Below, in pieces: positions 6,314 through 11,778 of a stretch of 11,778 nucleotides of DNA. Position 1 is the first letter of the stretch. Each line of letters begins with the position of its first letter. A program made the translations under genes and the position numbers. The stretch is from positions 1 through 11,778 of the forward strand of contig DATAYA010000308.1 in the NCBI GenBank assembly GCA_036272815.1, in the 5' to 3' direction. A model generated the notes under the pieces. It was not told the origin of the DNA. It ran no database searches and worked only from the letters and a program-made list of their open reading frames with translations. Origin of the DNA: DATAYA01 sp036272815 (GTDB lineage: Bacteria; Pseudomonadota; Alphaproteobacteria; Acetobacterales; Acetobacteraceae).

Positions 6314-7108
6314 TCAAGCCGCTGCCGGCCGCAACACCCGCCAGACCAGCAGCGAGCCCGACCAGGTGATGCAGGCGAGCAGCCAGACCAGCAGCGCCGG
6401 CCACTTGCCGAGCGGGGCCACTATCAGGTGCAGCAGCAGATAGGCAAACGTCATCCCGGTCATCGCGCGCATGGCGCTCGCGACCGTCGCCGCCGACATC
6501 CCGGCTCCGAGCCGCAGGTCGATCACGATAGCCATGCTGGAGATGTTGATCGGAAACACCGTCGCGATGCCGGTCGCCGTGGGGCCGATCGCGCGGCTGA
6601 CGCTGACCACGGTGCCGACCACGCCGCCCACGACCAGCGCCCGCCCCGGCAGGTCGTACCAGCGCCGCCCCCGCCGCGCCCGCGCCACCCCCGGCGGCAC
6701 GTGGTGCATGAAGGCGATGGCGGCGGCAAAGGTCACCGTCACCAGCACCACCGCCTCCGGCACAGTCCACGCGATCGAGTGGATGATCGCCGCCGCGGCG
6801 AGCCAGGCCAGCGCGCAGCACGCCAGTCGCGGCGCCAGCGGGAGGCGTGGCGCAAGCGTGACATAGGTGACGGTGAACACTGCCGCGGCTGCGTTGCCGG
6901 CGAAGCTGTCGAGCGCGCTCTGGGCGATGAAGGCGCTGTCGTGGGCATAGGCGAGCATCGCATAGGCGGGGGCGGTCGAGACCGGGGTGGCCGCGAGCAC
7001 GCCCGCCACGAACGGGCCGGTGCGCTCCGCGACCATGGAGGCCGCGACCACGACGGTGGCGGTGATCGCCATCTTCAGCAGCAGGCCGAGCCAGAACCCC
7101 GTCAGCAT
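6314..7108 (-). CDS. multi-pass membrane protein with internal duplication, function unknown
   Basis: This is a 264-residue, highly hydrophobic protein with about eight predicted membrane segments and short polar loops, the largest being the arginine-rich stretch around 141-152 (VARARRGRRWYD). Two halves look related: GPFVAGVLAATPVS at residue 31 and GPTATGIATVFPIN at residue 175. Each is followed by an alanine-rich helix pair ending in LAP/VAP, giving a repeat offset of about 144 residues. This suggests an ancient duplication, as in many small transporters. Organisation and style recall GlpM-like small membrane proteins, but I do not claim membership. The ATG at 7108 has GGGGGAAG upstream. 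It is the first gene of the minus-strand set and diverges from the SDR operon. Function and substrate are unknown. Confidence 0.75.
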   Translation of the reverse strand: MLTGFWLGLLLKMAITATVVVAASMVAERTGPFVAGVLAATPVSTAPAYAMLAYAHDSAFIAQSALDSFAGNAAAAVFTVTYVTLAPRLPLAPRLACCALAWLAAAAIIHSIAWTVPEAVVLVTVTFAAAIAFMHHVPPGVARARRGRRWYDLPGRALVVGGVVGTVVSVSRAIGPTATGIATVFPINISSMAIVIDLRLGAGMSAATVASAMRAMTGMTFAYLLLHLIVAPLGKWPALLVWLLACITWSGSLLVWRVLRPAAA

Positions 7109-7211
7109 CGGCGCAGTACTTCCCCCGTCGAATGCGACCCTAGACGCACCGGCGCGGTTTTCCGACCCCGGAGGATGCGTCTATGCTCGCGGCCTGCCGC
7201 GGAGAGACCGA
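7109..7211. promoter_or_regulatory. divergent control region with perfect 8-bp inverted repeat
   Basis: This is the 103-bp gap between two divergent genes. TAGACGCA (7141-7148) and its exact reverse complement TGCGTCTA (7176-7183) are separated by 27 bp, about three helical turns centre to centre. The right arm overlaps a possible -10 hexamer, TATGCT (7182-7187), with a weak -35 candidate TTTTCC (7158-7163) inside the spacer. GGAGAG (7201-7206) lies 5 bases before the SDR ATG. A dimeric or looping regulator bound here could control one or both directions; no regulator gene is in the window. The promoter call is tentative; the repeat itself is certain. Confidence 0.4.
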
Positions 7212-8012
7212 ATGCCTCAAGCCCGCCCGGCCTCGCCTGCTGATCGGAATTCGCTGTTCGACCTGTCCGGACGGGTGGCACTCGTCACCGGCGGCAATGG
7301 CGGGATCGGCCTCGGGATGGCACTCGCGCTCGCCCGCGCCGGGGCGGCGGTCGTCATCACCGGCCGCAACGAGGCCAAGAACGCGGCGGCTCTCGATGCG
7401 CTGCGCGCGGCGGGCAGCAATGCGCACGCGCTGGCGGCCGACCTGGCCGACGCCGAGGCCTGCCGCGCGATGGTCGCGGAGGCGGCGCGGGGCGCCGGGC
7501 GGCTCGACATCCTGATCAACAACGCCGGGACGAACATCCGGAAATCGCCGCAGGATTACACCCTCGAGGAGTGGAACACGGTGCTGGCGACGAACCTCAC
7601 CAGCGCCTTCGTCGCCTGCCAGGCGGCGCACGCGCCGATGCGCGCGGCCGGCGCCGGCAAGATCATCAACATCGGCAGCATGACGTCGCTGTTCGGCACC
7701 TCGTTCGCGACCGCCTATGGGGCGAGCAAGGGCGGCATCGTGCAGATGACACGCGCGCTGGCCAGTGCCTGGGCGCCGGACCACATCCAGGTCAACGCCG
7801 TGCTGCCGGGCTGGATCGACACCGACCTCACCCGGGCGGCCCGGCGCGAGGTCGGGGGCTTGCACGAGCGCGTGCTGGCGCGCACGCCGGCCGCACGCTG
7901 GGGCACGCCCGAGGACATGGGCGGCATCGCCGTGTTCCTTGCGAGTGCGGCCTCGGATTTCGTCACCGGCACCGCGATTCCGGTCGACGGCGGCTATGCG
8001 GCGCAAGGCTGA
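7212..8012 (+). CDS. SDR family NAD(P)-dependent oxidoreductase
   Basis: This 266-residue protein is a classical short-chain dehydrogenase/reductase, interconverting an alcohol and a ketone, often on sugars or sugar acids. Motifs: the cofactor loop TGGNGGIG (26-33), GRN after the second strand (51-53), NNAG (103-106), N128 in ATNLTSAF, and the catalytic S156, Y169 and K173 (GSMTSL and YGASK). The N-terminal LFDLSGRVALVTGG and the PGWIDTDLT segment (199-207) resemble gluconate 5-dehydrogenase and 2-deoxy-gluconate 3-dehydrogenase types; the exact substrate is not decidable. Arginine in GRN at the end of strand 2 would suit NADPH, but this is weak evidence. The start at 7212 is chosen because GGAGAG precedes it; the frame is open further upstream, but that reads as shadow of the divergent gene. 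First gene of a four-gene operon; the VOC gene follows after 19 bp. Confidence 0.93.
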   Translation: MPQARPASPADRNSLFDLSGRVALVTGGNGGIGLGMALALARAGAAVVITGRNEAKNAAALDALRAAGSNAHALAADLADAEACRAMVAEAARGAGRLDILINNAGTNIRKSPQDYTLEEWNTVLATNLTSAFVACQAAHAPMRAAGAGKIINIGSMTSLFGTSFATAYGASKGGIVQMTRALASAWAPDHIQVNAVLPGWIDTDLTRAARREVGGLHERVLARTPAARWGTPEDMGGIAVFLASAASDFVTGTAIPVDGGYAAQG

Positions 8013-8031
8013 GAGAAAAGGGAGAAACGTC

Positions 8032-8901
8032 ATGCAGGCGCCATTCGACCGCACCACCGAAGATCCCGGCAACATCGTCGAACTCGGCCACGTCAACGTC
8101 CGCGTGCCGGACCAGCATCTCGCAACGCTGTTCTACGTCACCGGTCTCGGGCTGACGCGCGACCCGTATTTGATGACGGGTGTGACGAATATGTGGATCA
8201 ACGTCGGCAGGGGCCAATTTCATCTGCCGACCGGGCAGGCGCAGGTGGTGGGCGGACATATTGCCCTCGTGGTCCCCGATCTCGACGCGCTGCGGCACCG
8301 GCTCGACATGGTGCGCGAGCCGCTGGCCGGGACGCAGTTCTCGGTGCGCGAGACGGCAGAGTTCGTGGAGGCGACTTGCCCTTGGGGCAACCGCATGCGC
8401 TGCTTTGCGCCCGCGCACCGGTTCGGGCCGGTCAATCTCGGGATGCCCTATGTCGAGCTGTCGGTTGCACGTGGCACCGCGCCCGGCATCCTCGCCTTCT
8501 ATCGCGACATCATCGGCGCGCATGCCGAGCCGGGCGACGACGGGCGGCATGTCCGCGTCGCGGTCGGGCCGTCGCAGTGGATCATCCTGCGCGAGACGGA
8601 CGGCGAACTGCCGGCCTTCGACGGCTCTCATGTGCAAGTCACGTTGCACGATTTCTCCGGACCGTACCGGCGGCTGCTGGAACGCGGCCTGATCTCGCAG
8701 GAAGACGACGCGCATCAGTGGCGCTTCCGCGACATCGTCGATCCGGCCAGCGGCCGCGTGCTCGCGACATTCGAGCACGAGGTGCGCAGCATGCGCCACC
8801 CCATGTATGGGCGCCCTCTGGTCAACCGCAACGCGGCACAGAGCAACGTCGCCTACGTCCCCGGGCAGGACGCGTGGGTCTGGACGACGGGCGCCGCTTG
8901 A
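8032..8901 (+). CDS. two-module VOC (glyoxalase/dioxygenase superfamily) protein
   Basis: This 289-residue protein is made of vicinal-oxygen-chelate beta-alpha-beta units. The first begins VELGHVNVRVPD (residues 17-27) and includes QFHLPTG and GGHIALVVPDLDAL. The second begins PYVELSV (139-145) with ILAFYRDIIG, then SHVQVTLHDF and ends LATFEHEV. Possible metal ligands are H20, H64 or H76, E142, H200 and E248; the mapping is tentative. VOC enzymes use a divalent metal for isomerisation, epimerisation, ring cleavage or lyase reactions, and this length fits extradiol-dioxygenase-like or uncharacterised two-domain members. GGAG lies 7 bases before the ATG. Its stop overlaps the likely TTG of the methyltransferase (TTGA), suggesting coupled translation. 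The C-terminal 35 residues (RHPMYGRPLVNRN, then DAWVWTTGAA) are outside the usual fold. The substrate is unknown. Confidence 0.85.
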   Translation: MQAPFDRTTEDPGNIVELGHVNVRVPDQHLATLFYVTGLGLTRDPYLMTGVTNMWINVGRGQFHLPTGQAQVVGGHIALVVPDLDALRHRLDMVREPLAGTQFSVRETAEFVEATCPWGNRMRCFAPAHRFGPVNLGMPYVELSVARGTAPGILAFYRDIIGAHAEPGDDGRHVRVAVGPSQWIILRETDGELPAFDGSHVQVTLHDFSGPYRRLLERGLISQEDDAHQWRFRDIVDPASGRVLATFEHEVRSMRHPMYGRPLVNRNAAQSNVAYVPGQDAWVWTTGAA

Positions 8902-10061
8902 GCCTGTATCTGGACGAGCCCGCCGAGCCGATCGCAACTCTCGGCTTCCGCGTCGCCGGATGGGTCGCCTGCGACGACCCGGAGGCGCCGATCGCGGTGA
9001 CGGTGAACGACCGGCGGATGGCTCATATGCTGCATCCCCGCCCCGACGTCGTGCGGGCCTTTCCGGAGGTGCGCTTCGTGCGGGGCGTTGTGGCGCAAGG
9101 TGACGCGCGCCTCTTGGACGGCGCCGCGGACGTGGAGATTGCACTCGCATGCGGCGCCGAACGCATCGCCCGCCGCGTCCCGCTCGCACCCGAACTGCAC
9201 GCCTCGGCGGCGGCGGAGCGGATGTTGCGTGCGGAGGCGCGGGCGTGGTGCCTGGAGCGGCTGCGGTGCCCCGTCTGTGCCGCGCCGCGCGGACGGCTTG
9301 AGATCGGCGCGGCGCAGATCGTCTGCGACGCGTGCGCGACGGTATTCCCGCAAGGGCCGGGTGCGATCGACATGCTGACGCCGGCGCTGCGCGCCCGTGC
9401 CAGCGCGGTCGCGACCGAAAACGTCTCGGCCAATCCCTATGAGACCTGGGCGCAGTTGCTCATCAACGAGACGACGGCGCGCGGCGGCTGGGTGCTCGAT
9501 TGCGGTGCGGGCTCGCGGCCGGAGCGCGCCCGGCATGTCGTCAATGTCGAGATCGTCGACTATCCAGCGACCGACGTGCTCGCGGCCGGCGAGGCGCTGC
9601 CGTTCGCCGATGGCGTGTTCGACGGCGTGGTCTCGCTCGCCGTGCTTGAGCATGTGCGCGACCCGTTCGCCTGCGCCCGCGAACTGCTGCGCGTCGCCAA
9701 GCCGGGAGCGACACTGGTTGTCTCGGTGCCGTTCCTGCAACCGGTGCATGGCTACCCGGGCCACTACTACAACATGACGCAGCAGGGACTGCTCAACCTG
9801 TTCGGCGAGGCGGCGGAGGTCGTGGAGTGCGCGGTGCCGCCGAACGGGCATCCGATCCTTGGCCTGCAATGGCTGGCGCGGGAATATCTCGAAGGCCTGC
9901 CGGAGCCGGCGCGGTCGCGGCTGGCGGCGATGCGGCTCGACGAGGTGGCGGCAATGGCACCGCTCGCGGCGCTGGCCGATCCGGTCGCGCGCGACCTGCC
10001 GCAATCGGCGCAGGGGGTGATCGCGTGTCTCAACAGCGCGCGGCTGCGCAAGCGGGGGTAA
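8898..10061 (+). CDS. SAM-dependent methyltransferase with N-terminal beta-rich domain and zinc ribbon
   Basis: The protein has about 387 residues in three parts. Residues 1-100 are beta-rich, with GWVACDDPEAPIAVTVNDRR and HPRPDVVRAFPEV; from memory this resembles the small beta domain attached to some bacterial glycosyltransferases and methyltransferases. Residues 124-146 carry two CxxC pairs (CPVC and CDAC), a Trm112-like zinc ribbon. Residues about 195-345 are a class I methyltransferase of the Methyltransf_11 type: VLDCGAGS (199-206), an acidic residue at E218, LPFADGVFDGVVSLAVLEHV (234-253), and LRVAKPGATLVVSVPFL (264-280). The methyl acceptor is unknown; ribbon-bearing members modify sugars, lipids or small metabolites. 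The TTG at 8898, overlapping the VOC stop, is preferred; GTG at 8874 is the alternative. The frame is open further back to 8193, but that is shadow of the VOC gene. Confidence 0.85.
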   Translation: MSLYLDEPAEPIATLGFRVAGWVACDDPEAPIAVTVNDRRMAHMLHPRPDVVRAFPEVRFVRGVVAQGDARLLDGAADVEIALACGAERIARRVPLAPELHASAAAERMLRAEARAWCLERLRCPVCAAPRGRLEIGAAQIVCDACATVFPQGPGAIDMLTPALRARASAVATENVSANPYETWAQLLINETTARGGWVLDCGAGSRPERARHVVNVEIVDYPATDVLAAGEALPFADGVFDGVVSLAVLEHVRDPFACARELLRVAKPGATLVVSVPFLQPVHGYPGHYYNMTQQGLLNLFGEAAEVVECAVPPNGHPILGLQWLAREYLEGLPEPARSRLAAMRLDEVAAMAPLAALADPVARDLPQSAQGVIACLNSARLRKRG

Positions 10062-10070
10062 GGATCAGGC

Positions 10071-11039
10071 ATGGCATTCTCGTTCGTGTTTCTGCCACCG
10101 CAAACCGCGATCACGCGCGACTGGGCGGCGCGGCTTGGCCGCGACGTGCCGGAGGTGCGCGTGACGGTCGCGGAGAGTGATGCGGAGGCAGAGACCGCGA
10201 TCGCGGAGGCCGACGCGGTGTTCGGAACGCTCTCCCCTGCCCTGCTCGCGCGCGCACACCGGCTGCGCTGGCTGCAAGCGCCGCAAGCGGCACCGCCGGC
10301 CGGATTCTATCATCGCGCGCTGGCCGAGCACCCCTTGGTGGCGACGAATTTCCGCGGCATCTTCAATGACCATATCGCGGCGCATGTGATGGCCTTCGTG
10401 CTCGCCTTCGCGCGCGGGCTGCACCGCTACATCCCACAGCAGCTCCGCGCCGAGTGGGCCAAACCGCCGGAGGACGAGGGCGTCGTGGCGCTGCCCGGCA
10501 GCACCATGCTGATCGTAGGCTGCGGCGGGATCGGCGCGGAAACGGCGCGCGTCGCCGCCGCATTCGGAATGATCGTGATCGCGACCGACGCGCGCCGCGC
10601 CGACCGGCCGGAGGGGGTGGCCGAGCTGCACAGGCCCGAGGCGCTGGACGCGCTGCTCCCGCGCGCGGATTTCGTCGTGCTGACGGTGCCGCACACGCCG
10701 GCGACCGAGGGATTCTTCGACCGCGCGCGGTTCCGGCGCATGAAGCCTTCGGCATTCTTCATCAACATCGGTCGGGGGATGACGACGCGGCTCGACGACC
10801 TCGTGGCGGCGCTGCGCGCGGGCGAGATCGCGGGGGCGGCACTCGACGTGTTCGATCCCGAGCCGCTGCCGGCCGAGCATCCGCTCTGGCACATGTCGGG
10901 CGTGCTGCTGACGCCGCACATGGCCGGGTACGGGCCGCATCTGAACGAGCGCCGCTACGCGATCATTCGCGACAACGCCCGCGCGTTCGCGTCGGGCGGT
11001 GCGATGCGGAATGTGGTGGACAAGGCGAACTGGTTCTGA
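10071..11039 (+). CDS. D-2-hydroxyacid dehydrogenase
   Basis: This 322-residue protein is a second member of the D-isomer-specific 2-hydroxyacid dehydrogenase family. It has the Rossmann motif LIVGCGGIG (147-155), cofactor-binding D173, and the catalytic residues R235 (NIGRGMTTRLDDL), E264 (FDPEPLP) and H283 (TPHMAGYG). The substrate domain contains LRWLQAPQAAPPAGFY (65-80) where many relatives have a longer loop. It is only distantly similar to the dehydrogenase at 1025-2101 and is shorter, so the two are not recent duplicates. AAGGA upstream of the ATG supports the start, and the gap from the methyltransferase is 9 bp. As last gene of the operon it probably handles a 2-oxoacid or 2-hydroxyacid intermediate. 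A GC hairpin follows six bases after the stop codon. Confidence 0.93.
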   Translation: MAFSFVFLPPQTAITRDWAARLGRDVPEVRVTVAESDAEAETAIAEADAVFGTLSPALLARAHRLRWLQAPQAAPPAGFYHRALAEHPLVATNFRGIFNDHIAAHVMAFVLAFARGLHRYIPQQLRAEWAKPPEDEGVVALPGSTMLIVGCGGIGAETARVAAAFGMIVIATDARRADRPEGVAELHRPEALDALLPRADFVVLTVPHTPATEGFFDRARFRRMKPSAFFINIGRGMTTRLDDLVAALRAGEIAGAALDVFDPEPLPAEHPLWHMSGVLLTPHMAGYGPHLNERRYAIIRDNARAFASGGAMRNVVDKANWF

Positions 11040-11044
11040 CGGAA

Positions 11045-11061
11045 GGCCAGGGGCGCTGGCC
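11045..11061 (+). terminator. GC-rich hairpin just after the plus-strand operon
   Basis: GGCCAG and CTGGCC form a 6-bp perfect stem around GGGCG, six bases after the stop of the last operon gene. There is no T tract, so it is at best a weak or Rho-assisted terminator or an mRNA-end structure. Confidence 0.45.
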
Positions 11062-11174
11062 AGTACGGGACCGACGGAAGCACCAGCACGAGCCACACGT
11101 GCCTCCGGCCACGGCGTTGGAGGCGGCGACCGACTGCCCACGACCCCACTCCGCAACATCGAATAAACGGGTTC

Positions 11175-11216
11175 CCAAAGGGCGACTGCCCTTTGGCGGG
11201 TCTGGGCAGAGCCCAG
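11175..11216. repeat. two adjacent perfect hairpins, an intergenic repeat-like element
   Basis: CCAAAGGGC (11175-11183) and GCCCTTTGG (11188-11196) form a 9-bp stem with loop GACT. Five bases later CTGGGC (11202-11207) and GCCCAG (11211-11216) form a 6-bp stem with loop AGA. The element ends just before the stop of the minus-strand GNAT gene and lies between convergent genes, so it may act as a bidirectional terminator. From memory, similar tandem hairpins recur in intergenic regions of Acetobacteraceae genomes. The remaining gap (11062-11174) holds only a weak 6-bp inverted repeat (GCCTCC/GGAGGC, 11101-11124). Confidence 0.6.
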
Positions 11217-11218
11217 CC

Positions 11219-11692
11219 TTACAGCCGCTTCTCCATCTCCACCCAGGTCGGCGCATCGTAACCCGGATGCGCGTGCCGTGCCGTCTCGACATAGCCGCAG
11301 GCGGCGAACAGCGCCCGGTTGCCGACCAGCGGCAGCCGCGTGCCCAGCGTCAACCGCCCGAGGCCGCGCACCCGCGCCGCCGCCTCCGCCGCCGCCAGCA
11401 GCGCCCGCGCGATCCCGCGCCGCCGTGCCTCCGGCGCCACCGACAGGCGCGCGACGTGCAATGTGCCCGCCTCCTCCGCCCACATCACGACGCCGAACAG
11501 CCGGCCCTCGCCCACCGCGACCGCGCCACCGCCGAATGCGAGCTGCCGGGCGATGGTTTCCGCCGTCTCGCCGAGCGCCGACGGCGGCGGGTCGAGCGGC
11601 ACCGGCTGGGCTGCGAAGGCCACTCCGATCAGGGCCGCGATGGCGGCCGCGTCCGCGGCCTCCGCGGGCCGGATGATCGTCTGCTGCTGCAT
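11219..11692 (-). CDS. GNAT family N-acetyltransferase
   Basis: This 157-residue cytosolic protein has the GNAT fold, transferring an acyl group from acyl-CoA to an amine. The N-terminal strand IIRPAEAADAAAIAALI (6-22) is typical. Motif A is LSVAPEARRRGIARALL (83-99), with the CoA pyrophosphate-binding R-x-x-G-x-A at 90-95. Motif B has N125 and LFAACGYVE (128-136), the usual N...LF...GF segment with tyrosine in place of phenylalanine. Length is normal for a single-domain member. The stop lies against the tandem hairpins, and the gene converges on the plus-strand operon. No strong ribosome site precedes the ATG. The acceptor could be a small amine, an amino acid or a protein; it cannot be predicted. 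Confidence 0.9.
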   Translation of the reverse strand: MQQQTIIRPAEAADAAAIAALIGVAFAAQPVPLDPPPSALGETAETIARQLAFGGGAVAVGEGRLFGVVMWAEEAGTLHVARLSVAPEARRRGIARALLAAAEAAARVRGLGRLTLGTRLPLVGNRALFAACGYVETARHAHPGYDAPTWVEMEKRL

Positions 11693-11740
11693 GGCTGGTC
11701 ACGGTAGCGGCACCGGCTGGCATTGCCTATCTACCGGCCC

Positions 11741-11778
11741 ATGCAATCCTCGCCCGCTTTTCTGGACACCGGCCGTCC
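11741..11778 (+). CDS. possible start of a gene cut by the right window edge
   Basis: An ATG at 11741 begins MQSSPAFLDTGR and stays open to the window edge. It would be divergent from the GNAT gene, with a 48-bp gap. The gap has no purine-rich ribosome site, so translation would be leaderless or weak. Only 12 codons are visible, so this is a guess from position and plausible codon choice. Confidence 0.25.
   Translation, partial: MQSSPAFLDTGR

Noticed and set aside
6987..7211. N-terminal extension of the SDR protein upstream of 7212
   Set aside because: It overlaps the divergent membrane-protein gene, has no family similarity, and a ribosome site directly precedes the ATG at 7212.
8193..8897. 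Extension of the methyltransferase frame back through the VOC gene
   Set aside because: The reading is an Arg/Ala-rich shadow of the VOC gene, whose own motifs and ribosome site are clear.
10065..11723. Minus-strand open frame of about 550 codons over the second hydroxyacid dehydrogenase and the GNAT region
   Set aside because: Low-complexity Arg/Gly/Ala reading that crosses two real genes on different strands; no family motif.
1..11778. tRNA or rRNA genes, CRISPR arrays, transposases, phage or defence genes
   Set aside because: No cloverleaf-like sequence, no regularly spaced repeats (the only tandem repeats are 15 bp with no spacers) and no transposase or nuclease motifs were seen on either strand.

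Overview
The window is very GC-rich DNA with strong G/C preference at third codon positions. It carries a long-chain polyprenyl diphosphate synthase, a family-61 glycosyltransferase, a DHA2-type exporter, a decayed OprB-like porin and short GC-rich intergenic hairpins. Together these suggest an alphaproteobacterium, most likely Acetobacteraceae or a related Rhodospirillales lineage (for example Roseomonas-like). That placement is inference; there is no rRNA or other taxonomic marker here.

Layout. (1) 1-264: a possible minus-strand gene fragment running off the left edge. (2) 271-741 (+): a small secreted cysteine-rich protein. (3) 744-990: three 15-bp tandem repeats next to the frameshifted C-terminal remnant of an OprB-type porin (minus). 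(4) 1025-3634 (minus): a DHA2 drug/metabolite exporter followed, with no spacer, by a D-2-hydroxyacid dehydrogenase. (5) 3716-7108 (minus): a membrane protein with an internal duplication, a long-chain (C40-C50 type) polyprenyl diphosphate synthase starting at TTG, a GT61 glycosyltransferase, a doubtful 42-codon ORF and a 68-codon hypothetical gene, all closely packed. (6) 7109-7211: a divergent control region with a perfect 8-bp inverted repeat. (7) 7212-11039 (+): a compact four-gene operon of SDR oxidoreductase, two-module VOC protein, a methyltransferase with an N-terminal beta-rich domain and a zinc ribbon, and a second D-2-hydroxyacid dehydrogenase. (8) 11040-11218: a hairpin-rich gap between convergent genes. 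(9) 11219-11692 (minus): a GNAT acetyltransferase. (10) 11741 to the end: a possible gene start running off the right edge.

Functionally, the plus-strand operon looks like a small-molecule pathway: a ketone/alcohol redox step, a metal-dependent VOC step, a methyl transfer and a 2-oxoacid/2-hydroxyacid redox step. I do not recognise it as a named pathway and cannot name its substrate. The polyprenyl diphosphate synthase most likely makes the isoprenoid side chain of ubiquinone. The exporter/dehydrogenase pair may handle a hydroxy acid or related compound. No CRISPR array, phage, transposase, defence gene, tRNA or rRNA was found. The most notable items are the unrecognised four-gene operon with its multidomain methyltransferase, and the porin remnant whose stop-codon region has been tandemly repeated.
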